Counted from the first letter of the stretch, positions 9,821 to 19,164 are shown. The stretch is DNA of 64,000 nt from Bacteroidia bacterium (GCA_030424545.1 JAUHWL010000003.1:248001-312000), one strand, 5' to 3'. Notes: generated by a model not told the origin, from the sequence alone. Numbers and translations: made by a program.

Positions 9821-10999
9821 ATGACCATATTAATCTTCCACCAATACTTTTCAACCAATAAAGGTTCTTATGGAACAAGACTTTATGAATTTGCTAACTA
9901 TTGGGTACAGAAGGGTTTTAAAGTAAAAGTTGTTACGAGCCTTTATTACAAAAGCGATTTAAGACAAAATAAGCTAGGTAATAGGTTTGAAATGGACGGT
10001 ATAGATTTAATTGTGTTAAACATCCCCGTGAGTAACAAGCACAATCTCTTTAAGCGTATTTATCATTTCTTTTTGTATTCCATCTTTTCAATAAGACACG
10101 CGTTACGCGAAGATTGTGATTTGGTACTGGCTTCATCTGGACCAATTTCTACGGGAATACCAGCTTTAATTGCGAAGAAAATTAGAAAAAAACCCTTTGT
10201 TTTTGAGGTAAGAGATTTGTGGCCTGGCGTTGTAGAGGAGATTGGCGTAATTAGAAATAAGCTTATTTTAAATTTCGCCTATTGGTTTGAGAAATATTGC
10301 TACTCAAATGCCGATGAAATTGTAGCCCTTTCTCCTGGAATGGAAAATGATATAAAAGTTAGGTTTAAAAATGTAAAAACCAATTGTGTATACAATACAG
10401 CAAATCCAGATATTTTTAAAGCAAATGATTCTATTGTAAACCCGGAAAAAAATGTAATCTATACGGGGAATATTGGTTTGGTAAATAACACGTTGCTTTT
10501 AATAAAGGCAGCACATTTGCTAAAAAAACAAGGCAGAACGGATATTAGCATCGTTATTATTGGAGATGGACAATTAAGAGATTTGGTTCAAGATTTAAAA
10601 CAAAAACTAAACTTGTCTAACCTAATATTAATTAACTCTGTACCTAAAGAAGAATTAATAGAATATCTACAAAACGCTACGGCAAGTGTAATTCCATTAA
10701 TGGATAAAGAAATTTTAAACACAAGTTCTCCAAACAAATTGTACGAATCTTTAATGACGGGTGTTCCCGTTATACAAACAACAAGTGGTTGGATTAAAGA
10801 TATGTTAGAAGAAAACAAATGTGGAATAAGTGTTTCTCCAACGAACGAAATTGAACTTGTTAATGCTATATTAAAACTAATTGACGATAAAGAAGCCAGA
10901 GATATTATGTCTAAAAATGCTAGGAAAGTGGCTTTAGACAACTATAACACAAAAAAACAAGCATCCATATATATAGACATATTTAATAGCTATAAATAA
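9821..10999 (+). CDS. Glycosyltransferase family 4 (WbuB-like)
   Basis: A 392-residue GT-B glycosyltransferase. ATG at 9821 (MTILIFHQYFSTNKGSYGTR) is preferred over an upstream TTG at 9809 because the protein then begins with the first beta strand. The acceptor domain has FVFEVRDLWPGVVEEIG, a segment typical of WbuB/FucNAc-transferase relatives. The donor domain has VIYTGNIGLVNN, IGDGQLRD and SSPNKLYESLMTGVPVI. WbuB-type enzymes commonly add an N-acetylated amino sugar. A second member of this subfamily is at 13487. Confidence 0.86.
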   Translation: MTILIFHQYFSTNKGSYGTRLYEFANYWVQKGFKVKVVTSLYYKSDLRQNKLGNRFEMDGIDLIVLNIPVSNKHNLFKRIYHFFLYSIFSIRHALREDCDLVLASSGPISTGIPALIAKKIRKKPFVFEVRDLWPGVVEEIGVIRNKLILNFAYWFEKYCYSNADEIVALSPGMENDIKVRFKNVKTNCVYNTANPDIFKANDSIVNPEKNVIYTGNIGLVNNTLLLIKAAHLLKKQGRTDISIVIIGDGQLRDLVQDLKQKLNLSNLILINSVPKEELIEYLQNATASVIPLMDKEILNTSSPNKLYESLMTGVPVIQTTSGWIKDMLEENKCGISVSPTNEIELVNAILKLIDDKEARDIMSKNARKVALDNYNTKKQASIYIDIFNSYK

Positions 11000-11011
11000 G
11001 TTTCTTAAAAA

Positions 11012-12397
11012 ATGTTTGAAAAATTATACGCATTATCGCCCGTTTTTTTACAAAACATAATGATTTCGGCATACGGTTATAACTGGAAGTCGAGACGTTT
11101 TGGTGGTGTTTTTAATGAGCATGTAGAGGCCTTTAAATCTAGAGAATTCTATACCAAAGAGCAATGGAACAATTACCAAGAAAACGCGTTAAGAAAGCTA
11201 TTGCTACACTGCCATCAAACCGTGCCATATTACCAAGAGGTATTTAAAAATATTGGTTTAACAGTAGCTGAGATAAACGTATTTAAGCTAGAAGATTTGA
11301 ATAAGATTCCACCTCTTACAAAAGAAGACTTTAGAAAATACGGCACTACTACGCTTATGTCTACAGCCTATAATAAAAAAGGCACTTTTTTAAGTACTAG
11401 CGGAAGTTCAGGCACCCCAAGTAAAATTTATTTTAGTGAAGAGTTTCATCAAATTTGGCAAGCCAGTATAGAAGCACGTGTAAGGAATTGGGCTGGTGTT
11501 GATTATACTATGCCACGTGGTATGATAGGTGGTAGAAAAATTATTACCAAAGCCAGTGCTTCTCCTCCTTTTTATCGTTACAATTATTTTGAAAAGCAAA
11601 CCTATTTTTCAGCTTATCATATAAGTCCAGAAACCGTTCAAGGTTATGTGGATGGAATGTATAAAAACAAAGTAGAGTGGATGAACGGCTATACCGTTTC
11701 TAATTATTTATTAGCAAAATTTATCAATGAGCTAGGGATAAAAGCGCCACGGCTAAAAGCGGTAATTACAAGCTCGGAAAAACTATTACCAGCCATGCGC
11801 CAAGAAATGGAAAAAGCATACGGATGTAAAGTTTACGACAGCTATAGCGGTAATGAGGCTTGCGGCTTAATATCAGAAACACCAGAGGCCCAATTGTTAT
11901 TTAGCCCAGATACGGGTATTATGGAAGTTGTTGATGAAGCATTGAATCCTGTAGAAAATGGTATTGAAGGTGAAGGAATTTTTACTGGATTAATCAATAC
12001 AGATCAGCCACTAATTAGATATAGAATTGGTGATAGTATTAAAATGGCGCAAAATCAAACATCAATCTGTAAAAGAGAAATGCCAGTAGTAGAAGAGATT
12101 ACAGGCAGAATAGAAGATAAAGTAAAAACCAAAGACGGAAAAGTAATGGTTAGGTTCCATTCGCTTTATTATGAAATTGCAGGTATAAGGAGAGCACAAA
12201 TTATACAAGAATCGTTAACGTCTTTTGTTTTTAACATAGAAATTGATGAGAGCTATAATGTCGAAAAGTCAGAACAATTAATTACTGATAGATTAAGAGT
12301 TCAAATAAGATATGTAGACTCCATAAAATTTAATTACCCAGAATCTATCCCGAATGAAAAAAGCGGGAAGTTTAAATCGGTTATATCCAAAATATAG
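11012..12397 (+). CDS. CapK-like adenylate-forming protein, second copy
   Basis: A 461-residue member of the CapK/phenylacetate-CoA ligase-like family. Visible motifs are the P-loop-like STSGSSGTPSKIYF (near residue 130), DSYSGNEACGLISET, and a C-terminal NEKSGKFKSVISKI with a candidate catalytic lysine. The two CapK-like proteins of this locus differ strongly in sequence, so they are not a recent duplication and may act on different acyl groups. The gene starts 12 bp after a WbuB-like glycosyltransferase and ends 4 bp before the 2-epimerase. Substrate is unknown. Confidence 0.78.
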   Translation: MFEKLYALSPVFLQNIMISAYGYNWKSRRFGGVFNEHVEAFKSREFYTKEQWNNYQENALRKLLLHCHQTVPYYQEVFKNIGLTVAEINVFKLEDLNKIPPLTKEDFRKYGTTTLMSTAYNKKGTFLSTSGSSGTPSKIYFSEEFHQIWQASIEARVRNWAGVDYTMPRGMIGGRKIITKASASPPFYRYNYFEKQTYFSAYHISPETVQGYVDGMYKNKVEWMNGYTVSNYLLAKFINELGIKAPRLKAVITSSEKLLPAMRQEMEKAYGCKVYDSYSGNEACGLISETPEAQLLFSPDTGIMEVVDEALNPVENGIEGEGIFTGLINTDQPLIRYRIGDSIKMAQNQTSICKREMPVVEEITGRIEDKVKTKDGKVMVRFHSLYYEIAGIRRAQIIQESLTSFVFNIEIDESYNVEKSEQLITDRLRVQIRYVDSIKFNYPESIPNEKSGKFKSVISKI

Positions 12398-12401
12398 AGA
12401 A

Positions 12402-13484
12402 ATGAAAATTGTTACTGTAATAGGGGCTCGCCCTCAATTTATTAAGGCTGCAGCAGTTTCTAGAGCAATTGCGAATCATCAACATAAGATTGAGGAAATT
12501 ATAGTGCACACCGGCCAGCATTATGATAAAAACATGTCTGACATTTTTTTTGATGAATTAAAAATTAAAAAACCAACCTATAATTTAGGTATATCTGGTA
12601 CAGGTCATGGCGAGATGACTGGAGATATGTTGAAAGGAATTGAAAAAATATTATTGGAAGAAAAACCCGATGTAATTTTAATATATGGTGATACCAATAG
12701 CACTTTGGCAGCTTCTATTGCTGGGAGTAAACTTCATATCCCAATAGCGCATGTAGAAGCCGGATTGCGCAGCTTTAACATGCACATGCCCGAAGAAATT
12801 AACAGAATTCTGTCTGATCGGGTAAGCAAATACCTATTCTGCCCTACAGATACCGCAATTAAAAATTTAAAAACAGAAGGCTTTCCATTTAAAAACCAAC
12901 ATATGGTAAATGTTGGCGATGTTATGGAAGATGCTGCACTTTTTTATAAACACATAGCCGCAGAAAATTTAGCCGTTTTAAATACGAATAATATAGAATC
13001 GGGTAACTATAATTTAGCCACAATACACAGAGCAGAAAATACAGACAACCCAATTCACCTAAAAAATATGGTAGAAGGGCTAAATGAAATTAGCAAGCAA
13101 AAACAGGTTATCGTTCCTTTACACCCAAGAACAAAGAAAAAGCTACAGGAGCAAAATCTTAAAATAGATTTTACGATAATAGATCCTGTGGGTTATTTAG
13201 ACATGATTAATTTAATTAACCATTCTTTTCTTGTAGTAACAGATAGCGGAGGATTACAAAAGGAAGCATTCTTCTTTAATAAATTTTGCATTACCATGAG
13301 AGAAGAAACGGAGTGGGTAGAATTAGTGAATGGTGGTTTTAATATGCTTGTTGGTAGTAATAAAAATAAAATGGCAAAAGCATATGCGGAGTTTTCTAAA
13401 AGAGAATTTAAGAAAACAGAGAATTATTATGGTGGCGGAAAGGCAAGTGAAAATATTGTTGAATATTTATTGAAGCATAATTAA
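12402..13484 (+). CDS. wecB: UDP-N-acetylglucosamine 2-epimerase (non-hydrolysing)
   Basis: This 360-residue enzyme interconverts UDP-GlcNAc and UDP-ManNAc, or the corresponding uronic-acid pair if it is WbpI-like. ATG at 12402 is chosen because MKIVTVIGARPQFIKAAAVS is the exact family N-terminus; a longer frame from 12354 would overlap the CapK-like gene. Other family signatures are HTGQHYD, YGDTNSTLAAS, HVEAGLRSFN, TIHRAEN and TDSGGLQKEAFF. The WlbA-like gene 1.3 kb downstream makes a di-N-acetylated mannuronic acid route possible, with WecB versus WbpI unresolved. Confidence 0.9.
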   Translation: MKIVTVIGARPQFIKAAAVSRAIANHQHKIEEIIVHTGQHYDKNMSDIFFDELKIKKPTYNLGISGTGHGEMTGDMLKGIEKILLEEKPDVILIYGDTNSTLAASIAGSKLHIPIAHVEAGLRSFNMHMPEEINRILSDRVSKYLFCPTDTAIKNLKTEGFPFKNQHMVNVGDVMEDAALFYKHIAAENLAVLNTNNIESGNYNLATIHRAENTDNPIHLKNMVEGLNEISKQKQVIVPLHPRTKKKLQEQNLKIDFTIIDPVGYLDMINLINHSFLVVTDSGGLQKEAFFFNKFCITMREETEWVELVNGGFNMLVGSNKNKMAKAYAEFSKREFKKTENYYGGGKASENIVEYLLKHN

Positions 13485-13486
13485 AA

Positions 13487-14734
13487 TTGAGAATTTTATT
13501 ACTTACCCAATATTATTTACCAGAAAATGCTCCGGGTGCTCATAGGCTTTCTAGTCTTGCACAAAGTTTATTAAATCAGGGTCATGAAGTAGAAGTGCTT
13601 ACTTCTTTTCCAAATTACCCAAATCAAGAGTTGTTTGATGGATATAAACTTAAATGGCACACGGTTGAAGATATAAAAGGAGTTAAAGTAAATCGGTGCT
13701 ATACATTTATAAAAAAAAGTAGGAGCCTATTTTCTAGAGCGCTTGGTTTTGTTTCATTTCAAACTTCATCAGCCATTATTGGTGCAACAAAAATTGAGAA
13801 GCCAGACTTAATAATCTGTTTATCACCACCCATATTTTTAGGCGTTACGGGAGTTTTGTTAAAATGGTGGTACAAAAGCACAATGATCTTAAATGTTGCA
13901 GATTTATGGCCAGAAAGTGGAATTAAGCTTGGAGTTATAAAAAATAAAGTGATAATAAAAGCATTAGAATATTTAGAAGTGTTTTTATATAGAAAGAGTG
14001 ATGGAGTTGCAGGTCAAACACAAGGAATTGTCAAACACATCAATAATAAAATACCGAAAACACCAATTACATGGTTTAAGAATGGGGTAGACTTTAGCAC
14101 TTTAAAAACGTTAACCAATCAGGAACTAACAGAAACAGAAAAAACAAATGAGTTTGTTGTTGGGTATACTGGCCTAGTTGGCTACGCCCAAGGCTTAGAA
14201 GTATTGGTTGAAGCGGCCAATCTATTAGCAGAAAATAAAAACATTAAATTTTTGGTTGTTGGAGATGGTCCTAAACTTGAAGAAGTAAAGGCACTAGCTA
14301 ATAAGTACCAACTTACAAACATGGAGTTTACTGGCAACGTGCCGAAAAGCGAAATGCCTAAATATTTAAATAAAATGGATATTACGGTTGTGCCTTTAAA
14401 AAAGAACGAACTCTTTTTAGGTGCAATTCCATCAAAAATATTTGATTCTTTTGCCAATAAAGTTCCCGTTATACTTGGAGTCTCTGGAGAAGCTAAAGAG
14501 CTTTTTTGCGACACATATAATTGCGCATATTACTTTGAACCTGAAAACGTAACTAAATTAGTAGAAGTATTATTAGCGTGTAGCAATAATATTAGTGATG
14601 TAAAAATGAAAGGTGAACACGGGTTTCAAGTTATATCCACCGACTTTAATAGAGAGAAAATAAATAATGATATTATTTATTTTATTGAAAATGTATTTAT
14701 CACCAAACTAGAACTAAGCTTACTAACAAAATAG
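13487..14734 (+). CDS. Glycosyltransferase family 4 (WbuB-like)
   Basis: A 415-residue GT-B glycosyltransferase with a TTG start 2 bp after the epimerase gene. The N-terminal loop QYYLPENAPGAHRLSS and the segment NVADLWPESGIKLGV are typical of the WbuB subfamily, whose characterised members use UDP-activated N-acetyl deoxyamino sugars. The donor domain shows VGYTGLVGYAQGL, VGDGPKLE and IPSKIFDSFANKVPVI. Its place between an epimerase and a WlbA-like oxidoreductase suggests that an N-acetylated amino sugar is the donor. Confidence 0.86.
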   Translation: MRILLLTQYYLPENAPGAHRLSSLAQSLLNQGHEVEVLTSFPNYPNQELFDGYKLKWHTVEDIKGVKVNRCYTFIKKSRSLFSRALGFVSFQTSSAIIGATKIEKPDLIICLSPPIFLGVTGVLLKWWYKSTMILNVADLWPESGIKLGVIKNKVIIKALEYLEVFLYRKSDGVAGQTQGIVKHINNKIPKTPITWFKNGVDFSTLKTLTNQELTETEKTNEFVVGYTGLVGYAQGLEVLVEAANLLAENKNIKFLVVGDGPKLEEVKALANKYQLTNMEFTGNVPKSEMPKYLNKMDITVVPLKKNELFLGAIPSKIFDSFANKVPVILGVSGEAKELFCDTYNCAYYFEPENVTKLVEVLLACSNNISDVKMKGEHGFQVISTDFNREKINNDIIYFIENVFITKLELSLLTK

Positions 14735-14738
14735 CAAA

Positions 14739-15713
14739 ATGAAAAACTTTTCCCTTATAGGCGCTGCGGGCTACATCGCTCCGCGCCACATGAAAGCTAT
14801 ACAAGACACCCAGAATGATTTGGTAGCTGCATACGACCCAAATGATAGCGTTGGTATTATTGATAGTTATTTTCCAAAGGCCGATTTCTTTGTTGAATTT
14901 GAAAGGTTTGAAAGGCACGTAGAAAAGCTAAAAAGATCGGGTAACCAATTAGACTATGTTTCCATCTGCTCGCCAAACTATTTTCATGATAGCCATATTA
15001 GGTTTGGCCTGCGCAGTGGTGCCGATGTAATTTGTGAAAAACCAATTGTACTTAATCCGTGGAATATTGATGCGCTTTTAGATATTGAAAGAGAAAGCAA
15101 TAACCGCATTTATTCTATTTTACAATTGCGTTTGCATCCCTCTATCATAGCTTTAAAGCAGAAAATTGAAAATGGCCCTAAAGACAAAATTTATGACGTT
15201 GATTTAAGCTATTTAACTTCTCGGGGTAATTGGTATTACACTTCATGGAAAGGTGACACGCATAAATCTGGTGGCATAGCGACTAATATTGGCGTGCATT
15301 TTTACGATATGTTGGCATGGATTTTTGGCGATTTAAAAAAGAATGACGTGCACGTTTTAACCCATGATAGAGCCGCAGGTTATCTTGAATTTGCCCAAGC
15401 ACGCGTGCGCTGGTTTTTAAGCATCAACTACAACACCATCCCCGATGAAATTAAGAAACAAGGCAAACGCACGTTTAGAAGCATAAAAATAGAAGGTGAA
15501 GAGCTGGAGTTTAGTGATGGCTTTACAGATTTGCATACCGTGAGTTATCAGGATATTTTAGATGGTAAAGGTTTTGGCATTGCTGAGACCAGAACGTCTA
15601 TCGAGATTGTGCACGACATCAGGCATCAAACGCCAAAAGGGCTTACAGGTGATTATCACCCGTTTGCCAAATTGCCTTTAGAAAAACATCCGTTTAAAAA
15701 TGTTAACAAATAG
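14739..15713 (+). CDS. wlbA: Gfo/Idh/MocA oxidoreductase, UDP-GlcNAcA 3-dehydrogenase-like (WlbA/WbpB)
   Basis: A 324-residue NAD-dependent oxidoreductase. The N-terminus MKNFSLIGAAGYIAPRHMKA and the following YDPNDSVGIIDSYFP match the WlbA/WbpB signature closely. EKPIVLNP carries the conserved EKP lysine, and GGIATNIGVHFYDML the catalytic histidine region. WlbA oxidises C3 of UDP-GlcNAc-uronic acid ahead of a transamination and acetylation that give UDP-2,3-diNAc-glucuronic acid. The 6-dehydrogenase (WbpA) and a dedicated 3-aminotransferase are not in the window and may lie to the left. Confidence 0.85.
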   Translation: MKNFSLIGAAGYIAPRHMKAIQDTQNDLVAAYDPNDSVGIIDSYFPKADFFVEFERFERHVEKLKRSGNQLDYVSICSPNYFHDSHIRFGLRSGADVICEKPIVLNPWNIDALLDIERESNNRIYSILQLRLHPSIIALKQKIENGPKDKIYDVDLSYLTSRGNWYYTSWKGDTHKSGGIATNIGVHFYDMLAWIFGDLKKNDVHVLTHDRAAGYLEFAQARVRWFLSINYNTIPDEIKKQGKRTFRSIKIEGEELEFSDGFTDLHTVSYQDILDGKGFGIAETRTSIEIVHDIRHQTPKGLTGDYHPFAKLPLEKHPFKNVNK

Positions 15714-16690
15714 TGTATTCTGAATTCATGTTTGTACTACTACTGCTTTTAACATTCTTCTTGATAGAAGTAGTTTATTTTAAAATAGCCGACCGTTTTA
15801 ACATCATAGACAAACCTAATGAGAGGAGCTCACATAGCACGATTACTATTAGGGGCGGGGGATTGGTATATGTTTTTGCAGGTTTGTTCTCATTTGTTTT
15901 TCTAAATTTTCAATTGCCGTTTTTATGGGTTGGTTTTTTAATCATATCTATTCTAAGCTTTATAGATGACATAGTAACGCTCTCAAGCAAAGTAAGAATG
16001 CCATTTCAGTTTTTAGGAGTGGCGCTTATGGTTTTACAGCTTTTAGCCAATTATGATATGCCCGTTTGGTATTGGATAATTGCAGTAATATTAGCCACCG
16101 GCATCATAAATGCCTATAATTTTATGGATGGTATAAACGGTATTACCGTAGGCTATAGTTTAATTGTGCTCTTATCCATTTACTATTTAAACATAGAATT
16201 TGCCTTTGTAAATCAAGAAATTATAGTAGCCTTTGTACTAGCCAATTTGGTTTTTGGGTTCTTTAATTTTAGAAAAAAAGCAAAAGCATTTGCGGGAGAT
16301 GTGGGAAGCGTTTCCATTGCGTTCGTAATTGTTTATCTATTGTTTGCATTAATCTTAAAAACCCAGAATCTGTTTTACATTTTGTTGCTTGCAGTATATG
16401 GTGTAGATAGCGTACTAACCATTGTGTATAGGTTAAAGAGAAGAGAGAACATCTTTTTGGCGCATCGTAGCCACTTGTACCAATGGCTTGTAAAACCAGG
16501 ACCGTTTAGTCACTTACAAATGTCAGGTATATACATGGCCACGCAGCTACTAATCTCCGTTGGCGTTTTTTACTTAAAAGATGCAAGTATAATAATTCAG
16601 TTGACCTATGCGGGCATAGTATTGCTTTTATTGGCGAGTACTTATGGTATTATTAAAAGTAGATATGCAAAAAAGTATGAACTTGTATAA
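15713..16690 (+). CDS. Undecaprenyl-phosphate sugar-1-phosphate transferase (WecA/MraY family)
   Basis: A 325-residue polytopic membrane protein with about ten hydrophobic helices. GTG at 15713 overlaps the upstream stop by 1 bp; ATG at 15728 is an alternative. Family motifs are DKPNERSSH near residue 35, FIDDIVTLSSKVRM, the catalytic NAYNFMDGINGI near residue 139, AFAGDVGSVSIAF, and a histidine-containing HRSHLYQWL. It loads the first sugar-1-phosphate onto undecaprenyl phosphate. A second, unrelated initiating transferase overlaps its 3' end. Confidence 0.88.
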   Translation: MYSEFMFVLLLLLTFFLIEVVYFKIADRFNIIDKPNERSSHSTITIRGGGLVYVFAGLFSFVFLNFQLPFLWVGFLIISILSFIDDIVTLSSKVRMPFQFLGVALMVLQLLANYDMPVWYWIIAVILATGIINAYNFMDGINGITVGYSLIVLLSIYYLNIEFAFVNQEIIVAFVLANLVFGFFNFRKKAKAFAGDVGSVSIAFVIVYLLFALILKTQNLFYILLLAVYGVDSVLTIVYRLKRRENIFLAHRSHLYQWLVKPGPFSHLQMSGIYMATQLLISVGVFYLKDASIIIQLTYAGIVLLLLASTYGIIKSRYAKKYELV

Positions 16691-17267
16691 GTCATATATA
16701 AAATCGCTTTTCGATTATTTTTTTGCTGTTTTCTTTTTAATACTTCTTAGCCCAATTTTATTTGTTTTATGGATTGTAAACAGTATAGTCTTTAAATCAG
16801 GGGTTTTTACTCAGCTCAGAATCGGTAAAAACGAAAAGCCATTTTACTTTTATAAATTCAGAAGCATGCAGGTAGATGGCGATGAAAAAACAATGCCCGC
16901 ATGGGGAAAATTTATTCGAAAATCATCGTTAGATGAGCTCCCTCAACTCATTAATGTTTTGCGGGGCGAAATGAGTATTATTGGTCCTAGGCCTCTTTTA
17001 CCAGAGTATTTGGGTTATTACAACGAAAGACAAAACACAAGGCACAATGTAAAACCCGGCATTACGGGACTAGCGCAGGTAAGTGGAAGGAATAAGCTAT
17101 CGTGGAAAAAAAGTCTTGAACTTGATGCCATTTATGCGGAAACGGTAAGTTTAAAAACAGATATTTCAATATTATTGAGAACCATACCGCAATGGCTTAA
17201 ATTTAAAGAGGTTCATAAAAGCGAAGATGTGTCTAGAGAATCGTTTATAAAAGGAAAGAAAAAGTGA
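16677..17267 (+). CDS. Monotopic phosphoglycosyl transferase (PglC-like bacterial sugar transferase)
   Basis: A 196-residue enzyme with one N-terminal hydrophobic helix and the compact C-terminal domain of small PGTs. ATG at 16677 (MNLYKSYIKSLFDYFF) is chosen; an upstream GTG at 16644 would lengthen the overlap with the WecA-like gene. Motifs are FYKFRSMQVDG, the catalytic-type KSSLDELPQLINVLRGEMS, GPRPLLPEY, and HNVKPGITGLAQVSGRN. PglC-type enzymes transfer diNAcBac-1-phosphate to undecaprenyl phosphate. The next genes look like pglD, pglE and pglF, which supports that substrate by context. Confidence 0.87.
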   Translation: MNLYKSYIKSLFDYFFAVFFLILLSPILFVLWIVNSIVFKSGVFTQLRIGKNEKPFYFYKFRSMQVDGDEKTMPAWGKFIRKSSLDELPQLINVLRGEMSIIGPRPLLPEYLGYYNERQNTRHNVKPGITGLAQVSGRNKLSWKKSLELDAIYAETVSLKTDISILLRTIPQWLKFKEVHKSEDVSRESFIKGKKK

Positions 17268-17896
17268 AAGTAGTAATTGTTGGTGCTGGTGGATTTGGTA
17301 GGGAGGTTTTAGCAATGATTAAAGCCATCAATCTGCAGCGTAAAACATTTTCAGTTCTTGGGTTTATTGATGATAACATTGCTAAAGGAACCCAAATACA
17401 CGATTTAACTATTTTGGGTAAAGTTGCTGATATTGAGCAAACAAAAGCCGAAGGCGTTGTGTTGGCAATTGGAAACTCTAGCATTCGGGAGCAGGTTGCG
17501 AAAGCATTGCCAGCAAATGTAAAGCGGCCCAACATCATTCATCCGCAAACGCAATTTTTAGATAAAGATAGAATTTTAATGGGTGAAGGATGTATTGTTT
17601 GTGCCGGCAACATCTTTACTACCGACATAAAAATGGGTGATTTTTGCATCGTTAATTTGCAATGTACCATTGGGCATGATGCCGAACTAGAAAATTTCGT
17701 TTCAGTAATGCCGGGTGTAAATATTTCGGGCGGAGCGAAACTAAAAACGGGTGTTTACATTGGTACAGGAGCAAAATTAATTAAGGCCACCGTTATTGGT
17801 GCGTATAGCAAAGTTGGCGCTGGTGCGGTTGTAGATGCAGATATAGCAGCCCATGATATTGTGGTTGGTATACCCGCTAAATCCATAAAAAAGTAG
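17264..17896 (+). CDS. pglD: Sugar O/N-acetyltransferase, PglD/NeuD family
   Basis: A 210-residue acetyltransferase. GTG at 17264 overlaps the upstream stop (GTGA). Residues 1-90 form a small Rossmann-like domain beginning VVIVGAGGFGREVLAMI. The rest is a left-handed beta-helix of hexapeptide repeats, including the catalytic-type histidine in IGHDAELENFV and the acetyl-CoA-binding end VVGIPAKSIKK. PglD acetylates the 4-amino group of UDP-4-amino-4,6-dideoxy-GlcNAc to give UDP-diNAcBac. NeuD-type O-acetylation is the alternative, but the neighbouring aminotransferase and dehydratase favour PglD. Confidence 0.83.
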   Translation: MKVVIVGAGGFGREVLAMIKAINLQRKTFSVLGFIDDNIAKGTQIHDLTILGKVADIEQTKAEGVVLAIGNSSIREQVAKALPANVKRPNIIHPQTQFLDKDRILMGEGCIVCAGNIFTTDIKMGDFCIVNLQCTIGHDAELENFVSVMPGVNISGGAKLKTGVYIGTGAKLIKATVIGAYSKVGAGAVVDADIAAHDIVVGIPAKSIKK

Positions 17897-19042
17897 ATGT
17901 CCGAATACAGAATATACCTTTCTCCACCCGCACAAAATGGTTCGGAAGCAGCGGCTTTGCTTCAAACCTTAGAGAGCAATTGGTTGGCGCCTGTTGGCCC
18001 AGCTTTACAAAGGTTCGAAGAAGATCTAAAACACATTCAAGGTGATAAAGAAATTTTAGCGCTAAACAGTGGAACATCAGCCATACATCTTGCCTTAAAG
18101 CTAGCCGGAGTGGGTGCTGGCGATGAAGTTTTAGTAGCAAGCTTAACGCACAACGCAACTATAAACCCCATTATTTATCAGGGTGCTACTCCAGTTTTTG
18201 TTGATAGTGAGATTAATTCATGGAATATTTCTCCTGCATTTTTAAAAGAGGCCATAGAAAATAGAGTTGCTAAACAAAAAAGGGTTAAAGCAATTCTTAT
18301 TGTTCATTTATACGGCATGCCCGCAAATATGAATGCCATTGTAAAAATTGCTCAAGAATACGGTATTCCTGTAATTGAAGATGCCGCAGAAGCACTCGGT
18401 TCTTCCTATAACAATGTGCCTTTGGGTTCAATTGGTGAGTACGGTATACTATCTTTTAACGGTAATAAAATTGTAACCACAAGTGGGGGAGGAGCTTTAA
18501 TTCTTCAATCAAACGAAGAAAGAGAACATGCACTTTATTTAGCAACACAAGCAAGAGATCAAGCGCCTCATTTTCAGCATTCAGAAATTGGATACAATTA
18601 CAGATTGAGCAATGTATTGGCTGCATTGGGTAGTGCGCAGCTGCAAAATCTAAACGAAAAAGTAACCAAAAGGAGAGATGTTTTTAACCAATATTTGGAG
18701 GCGTTTTCTAAACTAAACAATAAGTTTAATACAGAAATTGTAACCACATCCATTGAGCGTAATTCAGATTTTTCCAACCGGTGGCTTTCAACATTTTTAG
18801 TACATCCGTATAATGAGATTACTGCAGAAACCTGGCGTTTAGCATTACTAAAAGCAGGAATAGAAGCTAGACCATTATGGAAACCGATGCATTTACAACC
18901 AGTGTTTCAATCGTTTCCGTTTTATGGAAATAAAACATCCAATCAAATTTTTGCCAACGGTATTTGTTTGCCTTCAGGCACAAACCTTACATCCAAAGAG
19001 GTTTCAGAAATTACTGAAATTATTTCTTCTTTATACACGTAA
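17897..19042 (+). CDS. pglE: DegT/DnrJ/EryC1/StrS aminotransferase (PglE-like)
   Basis: A 381-residue PLP-dependent aminotransferase starting directly after the PglD-like stop. Motifs are ALNSGTSAIHLALKLAGV (about residues 54-71), VIEDAAEALGSSY with the PLP-ring aspartate, and LSFNGNKIVTTSGGG carrying the Schiff-base lysine near residue 190. PglE aminates the 4-keto intermediate from UDP-GlcNAc 4,6-dehydratase; the acetyltransferase just upstream would act next. A hairpin without a strong U tract follows the stop. Confidence 0.87.
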   Translation: MSEYRIYLSPPAQNGSEAAALLQTLESNWLAPVGPALQRFEEDLKHIQGDKEILALNSGTSAIHLALKLAGVGAGDEVLVASLTHNATINPIIYQGATPVFVDSEINSWNISPAFLKEAIENRVAKQKRVKAILIVHLYGMPANMNAIVKIAQEYGIPVIEDAAEALGSSYNNVPLGSIGEYGILSFNGNKIVTTSGGGALILQSNEEREHALYLATQARDQAPHFQHSEIGYNYRLSNVLAALGSAQLQNLNEKVTKRRDVFNQYLEAFSKLNNKFNTEIVTTSIERNSDFSNRWLSTFLVHPYNEITAETWRLALLKAGIEARPLWKPMHLQPVFQSFPFYGNKTSNQIFANGICLPSGTNLTSKEVSEITEIISSLYT

Positions 19043-19054
19043 ACCGCGTATTTC

Positions 19055-19078
19055 AGACTTTATTCATCTATAAAGTCT
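19055..19078 (+). terminator. Hairpin after the PglE-like gene, weak terminator candidate
   Basis: A 9-bp perfect stem (19055-19063 with 19070-19078) and a 6-base loop lie 12 bp after the stop codon. No run of T follows, so termination is uncertain; partial attenuation between the upstream operon and the dehydratase gene is possible. Confidence 0.35.
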
Positions 19079-19136
19079 TCAACATTTATTTATTATTAAC
19101 TCTTTTAATTTAAGGCGAAGCTTTGTTCGCTTTGGT

Positions 19137-19144
19137 TATTTTTG
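19137..19144 (+). promoter_or_regulatory. Candidate -7 box for the PglF/CapD-like gene
   Basis: TATTTTTG fits the Bacteroidota -7 consensus TAnnTTTG, 20 bp ahead of the start codon. A TTG -33 box at the usual 17-23 bp distance is not seen; the nearest TTTG is only 11 bp away. Confidence 0.3.
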
Positions 19145-19164
19145 TGCAATCCAATATTCAGTAA

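Noticed and set aside
10588-10941. 117-codon minus-strand ORF
   Set aside because: It lies wholly inside the donor domain of a glycosyltransferase and shows no independent start region or motif.
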